From Parapristionchus giblindavisi (taxonomy: Eukaryota; Nematoda; Chromadorea; Rhabditida; Diplogasteridae): 64,000 nt of DNA. The notes below the pieces were generated by a model that saw only the letters and a program-made list of their open reading frames with translations, did no database searches and was not told where the DNA came from. The stretch is taken from the NCBI GenBank assembly GCA_943737045.1, contig CALSFV010000009.1, positions 1,364,001-1,428,000 on the forward strand. The letters run 5' to 3'. The position numbers and the translations under genes are program-made. Below are positions 9,601 to 20,206 of the stretch, piece after piece; position 1 is the stretch's first letter, and every line of letters begins with the position of its first letter.

Positions 9601-12110
9601 ACAATCAATTCATGCCCCGCTACCCCACTAGTGACCCCACTAGTGTCTTATTAGGCTGATTCATAAGTCTTGCCGCATATTTGAGGGGTATCACTGCTAC
9701 GTTATCAATTATCCTGTCGACACGTCATACTGTTCTTCTTTCTATCTGACCAACAAACTACCGTAACCATTAGGGTTGCAGGAACGAGGGCGAATAATTC
9801 GTGCCCTTTATCAGTCGCTTCCCTTATCTCTCGGCAATTCGTTTGAGACGCGCCCTCTGTCCCCTTCCCTTCGAAGAATTCGACACACCTGCCAGACGGA
9901 ACGAATAGTTCGGGACAGACCGAATTATTCGCACTCTCTCACTCTCTCGTATCCTTTCTCGACTCTCCCTCCTCTCCCCCCGCCTCGTCCACCCAATGAG
10001 ACACGTTTCAAGAGATGACTAATTCCTCTCGCATCTGAGAGCTTAACAGTTAACAGCAAAGTTGTAGCTCACATCATCCCCCTTCTGATTCAATTTTGAA
10101 AAAGTCGATACGATAACCACGAACAAAATGACATCCGTCCTAAGAATTCAGGGAGAAATTTAAATTATTCACTGTAGCCATGAATCTTACTCCGTTACTC
10201 CGCCTTACTCCACATTGCTTTATCATTCTTTACAGAAGTATTTACACAAAAACAAAAACAAGTAAATGGGAAGAGAAAGTCACGAAAAAAATGCATATCT
10301 ACTCTAGTCTAATATGAACAATAACATTTCAAAATATTGAAATGAACAATATTTCAAAATGTATCGGATGGGAACTCAGCGGCCATTTTATGACAATTTT
10401 TTTGCTCACGAATTCATTCACGAGTAGGTCAGTCAGATTACGTACGTGTACGTGTGTTACGTGATGTTTTTGTTTTAGTGTAATTACTTCTGTAAAGAAT
10501 GATAAAGCAATGTGGAGTAAGACGGAGTAATGGAGTAAGACTCATGACTACAGTGAACAGTTTAAATTTTCATCTGAATTCGTAGAACGGATGTCATTTT
10601 GTTCGTGGTTATCGTATCGTATCTTCCAAAAATGAATGAAGTAATGAAGTGGAGTTAATAATTGGAAAAAGCGGGGCGAAAAAACTCATCATGTTCGAAT
10701 TATTATCCAACTCGGGAGTATCTCTAACTGCCCATGTATCTTTCCAAATTGCACTTTTACACCTCGCTTCCTTCTCGATCATTCCTATTCATGCAATTCT
10801 ACACCTTTTGAATGATCGGTATCAACTAACTACGATAGTATGACATATTTCATCTTGACACAGTAGAACGGATGTAATTTTGTTCGTGGTTATTGTATCG
10901 ATTTTTCCAAAAATGAATCAGAACGGGAGTGATATGAGCTACAACTTTGCTGTTGACTGCTAAGCTTTCAGATGCGAGGGGAATTAGCCATCTCTTGAAA
11001 CGTGTTTCATTGGGGGACGAGGTGGAGGGAGAGGAGGGAGGGTCGAGAAAGGATACGAGAGATTGAGAGAGTGTGAATAATTCGGTCTGTCCCGAACTAT
11101 TCGTTCCGTCTGGCAGGTGTGTCGAATTCTTTGAAGGGAAAGGGGCGAGAGGGTGAGAGATGGGAAAAGGGTGCGAATAATTCGAATTCGAACCGGCAAC
11201 TCTAGTAACCATCATACCTGACGCAGGCGAGCCTGTCTCGAGGTGACTTGTACGCATTTATCACGGCAATCTCGTGTTGAGCGGACGGCCATAGGCACTC
11301 TCCACGCAGGGCCTAAATCGAACTTTGATCTTTGATCTTTCGACTTTACTTGAGCAGCCTCCTCCTTGCATACCAGACTAATCATTTCTAGTATTGTACA
11401 GTATTGTCTAGAACAGTGGACAGTAGTTCCAGTAACCAGGTCATAATTACAATAACCATCAGCTACAGTAACCTGGTTATACGGTAAATCAACTGATCAA
11501 TACCTCGGGAATCACGAGTACTCCGTGCGCCGGAGACACGCTGGAGGCCAGTCGTTGCAGCGCCTTGTACAGTACCCTGTAAGGAATAGTCAATGAATTG
11601 AACGCAGAGATCAAAGATCAAAGACCAAAGATCAAAACTCACTTGTCTCTGTAGATGTCAGCGTCGTTATTGGGATAGAATGCCATATGGTAGATACGAC
11701 CCATCAGCAGACGTCCGACACACTTGCGCGCATATTCACGCTGCAAAGACATATCGATTAAGGATCTGATCAAAATTTGCGCGAAAAGAAAAGAAAAACA
11801 GAGAATATACTCTCCTCGTTTTGCACACTCTTTCGCATCTTTTCGCTTCCTTTTGTGGATTTTGAACAACACCGACAGTGTAATGATGAAACAACTGGAT
11901 CGAGCAAGTGTAAATATATGAAAATTCTGAAACGGCAAAACACCAGGTAGTGTGCTCAGCTGCTACTTTTCTAATTTTAAAAAAGGAACAAAACAAGTAC
12001 AAAAAAATCAAGCTTACATGATTGATATTAGCCGCCCGGAAGACGCCAGAGGCCTCCAATTGGCGCCAGAGATTGCCAATTTCTTCCTCCACCCACTCCG
12101 TCTTCTCGTC
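6657..12110 (-). CDS. GAPVD1/RME-6-like VPS9 domain, best-preserved copy, giant intron
   Basis: Minus-strand exons are 12018-12110, 11643-11740, 11504-11576, 11218-11312, 7155-7254 and 6657-6788. All phases join and no stop interrupts the frame. Key motifs: GRIYHMAFYP, WPSAQHEIAVINAYKSPRD, RLACVSRACETISNLLAL, then AAADDVTPILVYVLVM, NPPALLSNVQYV and WWTQFTAAIEYIKTLL-stop. The Asp-Asp before VTP and the Tyr in NVQYV match the catalytic positions of VPS9 domains (Asp313 and Tyr354 of Rabex-5), so this copy could activate a Rab5-type GTPase at early endosomes. The intron between exons 11218-11312 and 7155-7254 is about 4 kb. It is filled by an hAT-like element (9771-11204), a 120-bp satellite (8221-9300) and a GC-rich repeat (7424-7745). 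Upstream exons (RasGAP and middle region) are absent next to it: the DNA above 12117 runs into another copy of the terminal exon. Whether it is transcribed as part of a longer gene is unknown. Confidence 0.75.
7424..7745. repeat. GC-rich degenerate tandem repeat
   Basis: About ten imperfect units are built on GACAGGGTGCCCCGCGGGG followed by TGGCTT and a variable AT-richer spacer. The core CCCCGCGGGG is self-complementary. It is much richer in GC than its surroundings. It produces long open frames of GTLS/PQ repeats on the minus strand that I do not regard as genes. It starts right where homology with the other VPS9 introns ends (about 7400). Confidence 0.75.
7746..8220. other. Unique AT-rich stretch, nothing recognised
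   Basis: It lies between two tandem repeats inside the enlarged VPS9 intron. I see no coding pattern, RNA gene or transposon ends. Confidence 0.3.
8221..9300. repeat. 120-bp satellite, nine units
   Basis: The unit length is exactly 120 bp. Each unit has TTCTAAAATATTTTCAGCTA, CCGTAACCC(T/G)CCTACCGTAC, CTATTGTTCAACCTTTCGAT, GTTCTTAGTCCCGCCTTGGG and TAAATCGACAAGGCAATATT in order. The last three or four units (from about 8820) are almost identical, while the first ones diverge, which fits growth at one end. Each unit holds a TATTTTCAG splice-acceptor-like site on the plus strand, opposite to the gene. Confidence 0.9.
9301..9762. other. Intron remainder left of the hAT-like insertion
   Basis: No gene is seen. 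The last bases before 9763 (ACCAACAAACTACCGTAAC) match the native intron near 5300, so homology to the other VPS9 copies resumes here and is then split by the element at 9771. Confidence 0.4.
9771..11204. mobile_element. hAT-like non-autonomous element, nested palindrome
   Basis: The ends are TAGGGTTGC and GCAACTCTA. The flanking 8 bp GTAACCAT is duplicated exactly (9763-9770 and 11205-11212), as expected for hAT insertion. Outer arms of about 350-390 bp (9771-10160 and 10860-11204) carry CGGGACAGACCGAATTATTC. A second inverted pair inside (about 10180-10260 and 10480-10560, CTTTATCATTCTTTACAG) indicates a nested palindrome. No transposase is present. Confidence 0.8.
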
Positions 12111-12509
12111 CTGATAATTTTTAAAGATTATTGTATATTATAATTTTTTTTAACTTAAAATGTTATTTGACCGATAATTGATTATCGATTAGAAGGGGAA
12201 ACAAACGAAACTCACATAAAACAGAAATACACAATACTATGCAAGTATAATAAAAGATATACAAAACGATTTCGACTAGCATACAAGATTTTGTTCGAAT
12301 TAATGTATTAAGTTATCTATGCAAATTATTACAATAATAGGGTACAATATGTTAAAGGAATATCATAAATCAAGCGACCACAGCATCCTCTATCACAGTA
12401 TAAAGATCAAAGATCAAAAATCACAGATCAAAGATCAAAAATCACAGATCAAAGATCAAAAATCAAGGATCACGATCAAAGATCAAAGACCAAAGATCAA
12501 AGATCGCAT

Positions 12510-12641
12510 CTACAGGAGCGTCTTGATGTACTCGATGGCAGCAGTGAACTGGGTCCACCAGTAGGCGTCACTTCCGTCCATTTGATTGGTGAAGAATCCA
12601 TCGACATACTGTACATTGGATAGGAGAGCAGGAGGATTTGC
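12510..12641 (-). pseudogene. Orphan last exon of the VPS9 gene
   Basis: This is an in-frame copy of the 132-base terminal exon (NPPALLSNVQYV ... EYIKTLL-stop) with its 3' AAAGATC array and part of the upstream intron. Homology stops near 13015, just inside the exon that should encode ILVYVLVM. It is the third tandem start of the VPS9 block in 4292-13015 and has no remaining partner exons. Confidence 0.85.
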
Positions 12642-13015
12642 CTGAATATAAACGATTTATGATCTTTGATCTCTACTTTGATCTTTGGTCCATACTAAAA
12701 GAATTATGATCTTTGAACGCTACTCTGATCTTTGATATGAGCATTACTGCCTGGCATGATAAATTGAACTGAATTTAATTGATCTCTACTCATCGGAAGG
12801 TATCAGTCAGACAATGAAAAAATGCACTACTTCCAGAAAATAAATATCATAACGTTTGCACAACTTTTATGGTCATCCGATCCGAGTCAAAACTAATCTT
12901 TCATATTCCTCCCCTCTTTTTTAAAAATCTCCCACGTTCAGATATACGATATGTGTTCGTTGGGTCATATCATGGTCAGACTTATGATTAGCATATACTC
13001 CACTTACCATGACGA
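12642..13015. other. Residual VPS9 intron ending at a rearrangement breakpoint
   Basis: It is nearly identical to 6789-7168, including the donor CTTACCATGACGAGTA. Identity is lost after about 13015, which I read as a recombination junction into an unrelated gene. Confidence 0.7.
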
Positions 13016-13218
13016 GTATTTATACGCACAATAGGCACATTTTAACTGGTACAGCATACGAGGAGCTTTTTGCATTTTTTTTCTCTAGATACACGAAGAT
13101 TACGGTGTCGTGAAAAAGGCAAATAACCACTTTCAGTATTGAAAATTTAACGATTAAATGTTTTACAGCTTAATTCCGGAATAATTCCCAAGACCAAGAC
13201 TGTATTTGTGAATTTTCA

Positions 13219-14180
13219 CTAAGTGTACAACTGTGAAATTAGCTTTGAAACAAAAGGTTCTGTTCCACCAAATCTCAAATGAGCAATCGTTTGACCGGCC
13301 ACTTTGTCCACTTTGAATGCAGCATCCATTACCAAATTCCACTCACCTTCACATGATACAATTATATAGTTCGATTGGTCGACATTGCCTAATTTCTGGT
13401 CATCTATAAATGTTTCCCTTTTGTCGTTGCACACTAATAAGGTTCCATTGTCCGATTTGCCTCCTGGTCCAGACCCTTTAAAAGAAGACCTCTTTCAATG
13501 GTCTCTTCGACGTGCAACGCTTTCCCGTTGTTAGAGAACAGAGAAATAGTGAGCACAATGTAGAGACCATTGAGAGAGGTAACGCTACCTTTAAGTTGCT
13601 GGCCACTACGACACGATAAACTCGAGTTCATGGCCATGCTGAGGGAAATCTGCTTTCCGTCGATGACATGTTTGAGGAAGCAGACTGAAAGTGCGTAGAA
13701 TATTAGCGATCAGTAAAAAAACTGAAAAAAAATTAAAGAAACCTGTGAAATGTTATAGTTAAAGGCAAACACTGAGCTAATTTTACTCTCCGCTCTGGTA
13801 ACACTCTATCGTCGATAAAGAAAGCGAGAGAGCATAGCCAGAGCGTAGTGTGTGTAAATGAACCCACCAGACTCGTCATCTAGTTGCGACGCACATCCAA
13901 TCTGCAAAATATCATGTGTTCTTGTAAAAAAAAAACCTGTAAACGAACCGTGTCACTCCGATCTAGTGTGCGTCCATACTCACCGACCCATCTGAAATTT
14001 TTTAATGCGCTTTTTTATACAAATTTTTAAAATAATTATTTAAAAAAATCATGTTTACAATCACCTGTTTAAATCATCTTCACATTTGTATAAAGAAGTA
14101 GTTCCATAGAGATCGGTTTTTTGAGCTTCTCTGGAAACGGATTTAGCAGGAAAATCAAACTTCAAACTAGATTCCAAATA
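13219..14180 (-). pseudogene. Unrecognised multi-exon gene interrupted by a MITE
   Basis: Four minus-strand exons with matching phases: 14065-14180 (FPAKSVSREAQKTDLYG, TSLYKCEDDLN), 13937-13991 (WVGEYGRTLDRSDTVRLQ), 13868-13901 (IGCASQLDDES) and 13219-13684 (VCFLKHVIDGKQISLSMAMN ... GGTEPFVSKLISQLYT-stop). The last exon is split by a 109-bp element at 13482-13590. Removing the element plus one TTAA rejoins the frame from SGQQLK to GSGPGGKSDN without a stop, so a working exon existed before insertion. I do not recognise the family; cysteines and mixed hydrophobic stretches could suit an extracellular domain. A hydrophobic leader-like exon (14748-14811) lies upstream, but its phase does not join directly. 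Confidence 0.6.
13482..13590. mobile_element. Short MITE with TTAA flanks inside an exon
   Basis: TTAA is on both sides (13478-13481 and 13591-13594). It is related to the element at 17559-17671, sharing GGTCTCTTCGACG, GTTAGAGAACAGAGAAATAG and GCGTTACCTCTCTCAATGG in one strand or the other. TTAA duplication is typical of piggyBac-type mobilisation. It breaks the exon of the gene at 13219-14180. Confidence 0.7.
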
Positions 14181-14471
14181 CTATTCTTTCTTTCTCAATT
14201 TTCGTACTCTCTCGTTCAAATCCTAACACAATTTAATATAATTACAAATATCTATAAAAGCCGTCTTCCTTCTTCTTCGTTTCAGTCCAGCGCTCTCCCA
14301 TTTGGAGGAGAGGGCGGGGAGCACGGGCCCCCATTGGACTGCCCTCCCTAAAAGTGCCCTCCCTAAAAGGGGAGGGCATGCCTCCCCCTAACAGGGAAGC
14401 AGTTCAGCAATGCAGAACTTATGTAAATTACCCCGGGCCAAAAAACAGGAAAGTTCCAAATATTGCAAAAG

Positions 14472-14473
<2 letters not shown>
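14181..14473. other. Non-coding, GC-rich repeat patch
   Basis: It includes 14284-14400, where GGAGGGCA and its complement recur (CTCCCATTTGGAGGAGAGGG, TGCCCTCCCTAAAAG twice). This looks like a short dispersed repeat; no coding exon is supported. Confidence 0.3.

Positions 14474-14547
<74 letters not shown>
14474..14547. repeat. (TA)n microsatellite
   Basis: About 37 uninterrupted TA units. Open frames of alternating Ile-Tyr here are artefacts. Confidence 0.95.
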
Positions 14548-14549
<2 letters not shown>

Positions 14550-14747
14550 CTCAACATCTCACTCAGAAAAATACATTAGATGTGTATACGCCCACACATC
14601 TTAACTCCCCGTTAATGTCTTCTATTGTTAAAAAGAAATTCATAGCCTTCTGGCACATCAGCAATCGAAAGAATAACCGATGGAAGATCACATTAAGTTA
14701 GGGCTGAAACCGGACAACTTTACATACAGAGCTATTAAAACTCTTAC

Positions 14748-14811
14748 CAATGTGAATATAAGCCGCTACCGACAGCAGAACAAAGATCGTCTTCAGGGCT
14801 ATGTTCCTCAA
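14748..14811 (-). other. Candidate signal-peptide exon
   Basis: The minus-strand frame reads LRNIALKTIFVLLSVAAYIH, a good secretion-signal core, and ends at a consensus donor (G then GTAAGA). A TATATAAG box lies about 17 bases upstream (14828-14835). There is no ATG in frame at the expected place: the codon before Arg is TTG. It could be the first exon of the gene at 13219-14180, but the phase (1) does not meet that exon (0 or 2), so a middle exon is missing or the gene is broken. Confidence 0.3.
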
Positions 14812-15620
14812 TATGATTCGATCACTCTTATATAGTTTTAGGGCAACATAATCGTTTCTGGAGCTGATGAAATAGCCAAAAACTATAAGAGAATGGAGGC
14901 GAACAAAGTGAGAGAGAAAGCGAGGTTCTGATGTCGCTGGCAATATTATTTGATTCGGAAGACGCTTGCGATTGCTTCATAAAGCACCGGAAAGGACACT
15001 TATCTGAATAAAAGAGAGTGATATTTGATGTATTTCTTGTTACATAAATATACAACCAATCCATAATTTTTCTCCTCTAACAATAAGGGCAATACAGATT
15101 ACTGGTGAAATTTTGTTTTCAGAAAATATCGAGTTAAAAAAATGTGAGATAAACATAAATATGTCAGCGGCGAGATAGGTCGGTATTGTCATAGTTATTA
15201 TGGTGAAGAACTCAAAAATTCGAAACTCGAAGAATTGTTTGGACTAATTTCACATATTCTGGACACATATTCAACCACCAGAATCACATTGTGCTTGCTG
15301 CCGACCCACTCTGCTATGTCTATACGAGGGTCCGATTTGGTTCTGGATTTATTTGACTTTTGCTACTCCATATATCATCGAAAATTGCATTAGGTGTATT
15401 AGGTGTGACATTAGGTGTATAGTATATAGTGTATGGTGTATAGTCTTACAATTAGTGAGCATCTATTCAATTTCCATTTCGCACCACTTGTAACAAAATA
15501 ATGATAGAACGAGCCTCAAAGATCAAAGAACAAAGTTTGTTCATCGATTTCTCCATCTATACGTTTACTTGTGGTGAGCGCTGAATAGCCCCCGACCTCA
15601 CACACGCTCTGTCTCGCTCA

Positions 15621-15730
15621 TAGTTACGACCATACCTCGTTGAGAACTCGACATCCAAAAGTTAAGCAACGGTGGGCGCAGTTAGTACTTGGATCGTAGA
15701 CGGCTTGGGAATCGTGGGTGTTATAAGCAC
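15621..15730 (+). pseudogene. 5S rRNA pseudogene
   Basis: It carries ACGACCATACCTCGTTGAGA, CGACATCC, AGTTAAGCAACG, CAGTTAGTACTTGGATCG, GACGGCTTGGGAATCGTGGG and TGTTATAAGC in the right order. This matches nematode 5S rRNA except for a gap of about 13 bases after GACATCC and scattered substitutions. The gap removes part of helix/loop B-C, so it should not function. There is no 5S tandem array here. Confidence 0.8.
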
Positions 15731-15902
15731 TTTTGCTATTTTTTTTCAAACTGTTTTGGAGATTTTTGCCGATGTTTTACGTCAGACCTTAATAAATCGA
15801 TACTTTTGATGGCCTTGTTGATGGCCTATGTTGTAATAGCGATATTCTAGTCACAATGAATATCAGCGTTTAATATCAACCGAATTGCAAGCTAATTGTG
15901 AG

Positions 15903-16308
15903 CAGGGATGTGCATTTTTCGTTTTTCGATTTTTCGATTTTTTCGATTTTTCGATACTTTCTCGAAAAACTTTTTCGACGAAAAATTTTTCGAAAAAAAA
16001 AATTCGAAAAAATCGAAAAATGTTTTTACATAAAAAGGCATAAAATTTCAAAAATTAATCATTATTAGTGACATTTTTTTGAAAATTTTTGAAAATTCTG
16101 AAATAAAAATTTTTGTTGAGCATAAATATTTTTTCATGAAAGCGGCTTCAATTAAGATTCACACAATAGCAATTCTTGCGTTTTCATCATATCGATAGTA
16201 ACAAAAAAAATTTTAAGAGAAAAAAATATCGAATATTTTTCGAATTTGAAATTCGAAAAATTTTCGTTTTTCGAATTTTTTTCGAAAATCTTTTTCCGCA
16301 CATCCCTG
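15903..16308. mobile_element. hAT MITE, 406 bp
   Basis: Terminal repeats CAGGGATGTGC and GCACATCCCTG are bordered by an exact 8-bp duplication ATTGTGAG (15895-15902, 16309-16316). The interior consists of TTTTTCGAAAA-type stretches. The CAGGG terminus and 8-bp duplication define the hAT superfamily. No transposase. Confidence 0.9.
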
Positions 16309-16481
16309 ATTGTGAGCATTCCGTTGTGAGTTATTTCTCCATGAATGTACTACTCTCATCCCTCCTAATCTCATGTGGAATTCTCTGTGCTTAACTTCTC
16401 ATTGTAAACTGTAAAGTATCTCTTGAACTGAACATGTAACAACGCAATATTTAATTTAATTTCTTTATTATGTGTTTATAT

Positions 16482-17207
16482 TCAAGGTTCCTTGGCTGGT
16501 TCGTGATCGTATTCGTCCTCCTTGAACAATTGGTACCATTTATTTGCCATGACCGATGGTCTTCTCGCTTTACACGATGCAGCTGGATTCTTGCTGTCTC
16601 GAGGAAAGAGCTTGGCGAACACGCCCTCGTCGAGTGTCCTATACGTCGCGCAAAATGCGAACTTAATGATTCACGTTAGTTTAGAGCGTACAATAATGTG
16701 TAAGGATGCGACCATGGGGATTCAAACCTGCGACTAATCTGGATGGACAGCCACTCAAGTTACCATTAGACTATGCAAACATCTTTCATTTCAATAACGC
16801 TCGTGTGAGAGGAGAGCGCTGCGTTGGATATAAAAGGAGCAAGGCGAATGCCAGACGGGTTTGATCGAGAGGTGGTGGAGAGAGGAAATAGGAAGAAATC
16901 ATTTTTCACTCCGATGGTCGCTATTTGAATTCCGGACTGTTGCGTAAAACTGCATACAATTTATACAGTGTACTTCAAAATCTCGCCCACACGCAATGAT
17001 TTTTTTCTTTTTCGGCTATTATAAATTCTCTCTTAAGATTGAACTAACTTTGACGGCTGATACGAAATTGGCTCCTTTGCGCTCGGCACCCGTGTACGCA
17101 CGCGCAATGGTCTGACGGCGGGACGAGTATATGAACGAAGAGCTTGGACGGATGGGGCGCAGTGGACCACGAGTCGGGGCATGCTTGGATTTCTTTGGAA
17201 CAGCCAT
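16482..17207 (-). CDS. Two-exon gene for a 112-aa basic protein
   Basis: Exon 1 (17049-17207) starts at an ATG and encodes MAVPKKSKHAPTRGPLRP, SSSFIYSSRRQTIARAY and GAERKGANFVSAVK, then a GTTAGT donor in phase 0. Exon 2 (16482-16661) encodes YRTLDEGVFAKLFPRDS, ARRPSVMANKWYQLFKED and EYDHEPAKEP with a TGA stop. An AATAAA signal follows at 16464-16469 (minus strand). The composition (basic N-terminus, acidic tail, no hydrophobic segment) suggests a soluble nuclear or RNA/DNA-associated protein, which is inference only. I do not recognise the family. The exon 2 acceptor (CATTAAG) is weak, and the intron of about 390 bp contains a tRNA-like relic, so the junction could lie elsewhere. Confidence 0.5.
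16703..16778 (-). other. tRNA-like relic
   Basis: The minus strand has GCATAGTCTAATGGTAACTT, then GCAGGTTTGAATCCCCATGG. The second part is a T-arm/B-box-like sequence and the first a D-arm-like one. Stems are poor and no anticodon arm folds well, so it is at most a decayed tRNA or SINE head. Confidence 0.3.
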
Positions 17208-17558
17208 GACATCGACAACGACGATAGAATACGAAGAAGGCGAAGATGCGTGCGTATGGTTTGGATGGTTCGTTGCAGTGGAACACTTTATTACAATGAT
17301 TCCAATTCTGCCTGTAATTACCATACTTAACATAAACATTAATGTTTTCGGTATTTACCAAAAATAATTTAGAATTTTTTTCAAATAGCGTGTTTTATGT
17401 AGATAGCTCACATATTCTCTTCCGTAGTCTCTCCTTATTTTCAGTGCAAGAAAGACCGCTCAGCATAGAAACTCTCTCAAAATTAATCCTCTATTGTTTG
17501 ACTTTCCAAAAAATGGCATATTGTTAGAGCAGTCTATTGTGATTGTTGTCTAACATAA

Positions 17559-17671
17559 AGGGAGCGTAACCTCACCCAATGGTCTCTTCGACGCGCAATG
17601 CTCTCTCGTTGTTAGAGAACAGAGAAATAGTGTGTGCAATGAAGAGCCCATTGAGAGAGATTACGCTCCCT
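17559..17671. mobile_element. MITE related to the exon-breaking element
   Basis: AGGGAGCGTAACCTC at the left is mirrored by ATTACGCTCCCT at the right. Flanks are ATAA and TTAA, so one target copy may have mutated. The interior matches 13482-13590 (GTTAGAGAACAGAGAAATAG). Confidence 0.65.
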
Positions 17672-18499
17672 TTAAGTTATAATCGCTTACGTTGCCAACA
17701 AGGTACATATAATGGTTGCCACCAAGCAAGGGATATTTCATCCAAGGGGACGTTGAAGGTTTTTTGGCACCCTCTCTTACTGAAAAATATGCAGTTCAAA
17801 GCTATAAAATATAGTGTCATTTTATTGTTTTGTCTAACAATTTAGGCTTCATCCCTTACCTTTAAAAAAATAATATTGTTCATTTGAATATTATGTAATA
17901 GTATTAAGAAATATAATTAATTTATATTTGACGGCCATTATAGGTGACCTGAAAATATAATCGTAAAGCATAATAATAGTATAATAGTAAAATATAATAG
18001 TAAAGCAGTAAAGCATAATATAATATAATAGTAATGTATTCATATTGACGGGAACAATGGGAAAGGTAATTGAATGACGCCGTGCCGTTAAGGAAAAGAA
18101 ATGAATAAAGTAGTGACATTTTCCAACGAAAATTAAGTGAATACGAAACAATGACAAATTCCCGTTGAGTTTGTTGAGCAAACAAAGTAAGCTCCTTTAA
18201 TGAAATGTTTTATATGAAAAGAATAATTGAGTACAAAACGTTTCTTATGAGGCAATATCATAATGATAAGCAGTAAAATCAATGTGAAGTCGTGATAGAG
18301 GATAATGCCAGTTAGCACTGAAAGAAGCAGTTGTCACAAGGGAAAGCAGTGAAGTCTTCATTGGAGCTTACACACGCGCGCGTGACCGCGACGCGAGTCA
18401 AATTTCAGACCCTTGGGGCAGATTGTTGACTAACAGTGCTAGCCTGCCTGTGTATGCCTAACATAAGAAGAGAAAGGAGTGAGACGGTAATCTTTTTCG

Positions 18500-19420
18500 A
18501 AAATGTTTAAAAATATTATAATAAAAATGTGGTTGAACATACTCTACAATTTGTTGTATTTTAAACCTCGAAGATTTGTTTTGTTTTCCCTGTACATCTC
18601 ATAATACCATTTCAGATTATGCGAGCACCTTTAGAGATTTTAAATGAAAAAAGTTTAAACATAATATTCTATCGTATCAATCAGGGTAAAAATCAAGAAA
18701 TATAGTGAAAAATATTAATGCAAAAAATTTAGTGAAGTTCATACACTGTTCATATATCAGCACAATATCAACAATACATATTCTTCACAAATAATTTTCA
18801 TCTTTAGCTGTATTATATTGATTCTGTGCAATTTGCGAGCTTGCTATGGGTATCAGTATTGTAATCGACTTTATAATAATTATTTCTTTAACAATTTCCA
18901 AAACAACCCAGTTTCTCTCTATCTCTCTCTCTCTCTTTGTTCATGTCTAATTAACAATTAAACTGATATACTTATATTTATCGCATGCTCATGCACGAAC
19001 GAGACAGAGGAAATATGAGATGAAATATAAAAAATTACACAATCAGTACTCTCAAGGCAAATGATATTGTTCACTTGAGGTATTTAGAAGAGATCCGAAA
19101 AGTTCAAAAGATAATCAACAATTCAAATGATGACATCAAAAACTATATTTTCATATAAAATGTCGAAAATGACAACACTTTCTGATTTGTTGAAATTTAG
19201 AGCTTTTTATTCCAAATATTTTTTCGGAGTTTCTGAAATTTATTAAAAATTTTAGATATTTTTTTTAGAAAAACGAAAAAAACGAGAGAAAAAAAAGCGA
19301 AAAATGCACAGGCCTTGCATGCCCCACTTTACCAATTGCCACTTGCACACTTTGCAAAAAAATTACAATATCACAACTATCTCTTAGCATATTACGCATA
19401 CATTGGCATGCTACCACTGC
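18500..19420. other. Interior of the inverted-repeat element, nothing recognised
   Basis: Very AT-rich DNA with many stops in all frames. I see no transposase motif. Confidence 0.35.
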
Positions 19421-19830
19421 TAGTCATCAATCTGCCCCAAAGTATTGCATTTTGGACGCGTCGCGGTCAGCAATGAACACTTCACTTCTTTCAATTGTGA
19501 TAACGCTTCTTTCAGTGCTAACTTGCATTGTTTGCAATCAATAACGCGAATTACCGCTTTACAATGATTTCAGCACTATTTGTAATGATCTTACCTTAAA
19601 CGCAACTCGCTTTACTGAGTTATTCTTTTCACATAACACTTTCCCGATTCACTTATTCACTTATTTATTCAATCGTCGTTTCAAATGTTGTCACATCTTT
19701 ATTGGATATGTGATGAATAAATAAATAAACATAAGCTGTTCACTAAAGCAGCATACTGTGTTTCCACACCAAATACTTTTTTGGAGTGGAAGCATAGCAT
19801 GATAAACTAACATCTGTCTATCTCCATCTT

Positions 19831-20206
19831 GTCCACCACGGCGGTTCATTGGAGGGAAATCCCTACATTTAACTTTGGCTTGAAGCCTCCCGCACTACGA
19901 AAAATCGGCAAAGTTGTTTTGCACCGGGTGGGATTCGAACCCACGAGGTTCGGATCGCCATACAAAAGTTCTAACCACTAAGCCATCTCGCCGTGCTATA
20001 TAACTCGTAGAACTCGATAATGAACGCATTTGGGGGAGGGACCGCAGCGCGTCGTTGAGCGCGTCGCGTCGTTCCCTCCCCCTACGCTAACTATTACCGT
20101 ATATAATAATGAACTTTCGTGGTAAGACCTTTGTTGAACAATTTATCCTGATTTTTAAAAACTGCGAGTCGCTCTTAGCTACTGTCCTTGAACCGCCGTG
20201 TCCACA
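19831..20206. mobile_element. Fold-back element carrying a tRNA-like sequence
   Basis: GTCCACCACGGCGGTTCA at the left is the inverted match of TGAACCGCCGTGTCCAC at the right. Inside are a tRNA-like unit (19918-19997, minus) and a GC-rich palindrome around CGCGTCGTTGAGCGCGTCGC (20045-20080). Confidence 0.55.
19918..19997 (-). other. tRNA-like sequence with intact Pol III boxes
   Basis: The minus strand reads GCACGGCGAGATGGCTTAGT, then GTGGGTTCGAATCCCAC. An A-box (TGGCTTAGTGG), a B-box (GGTTCGAATCC) and a perfect T-stem are visible. The 5' and 3' ends pair only partly (two mismatches of seven) and no anticodon stem forms, so it is probably not a working tRNA but could still bind TFIIIC. Confidence 0.5.

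Noticed and set aside
14354..14701. Open frames with Ile-Tyr runs
   Set aside because: Produced by the TA microsatellite on both strands.
17131..17367. Plus-strand frame over the two-exon gene
   Set aside because: It is the shadow of minus-strand exon 1, which has a start, donor and better composition.
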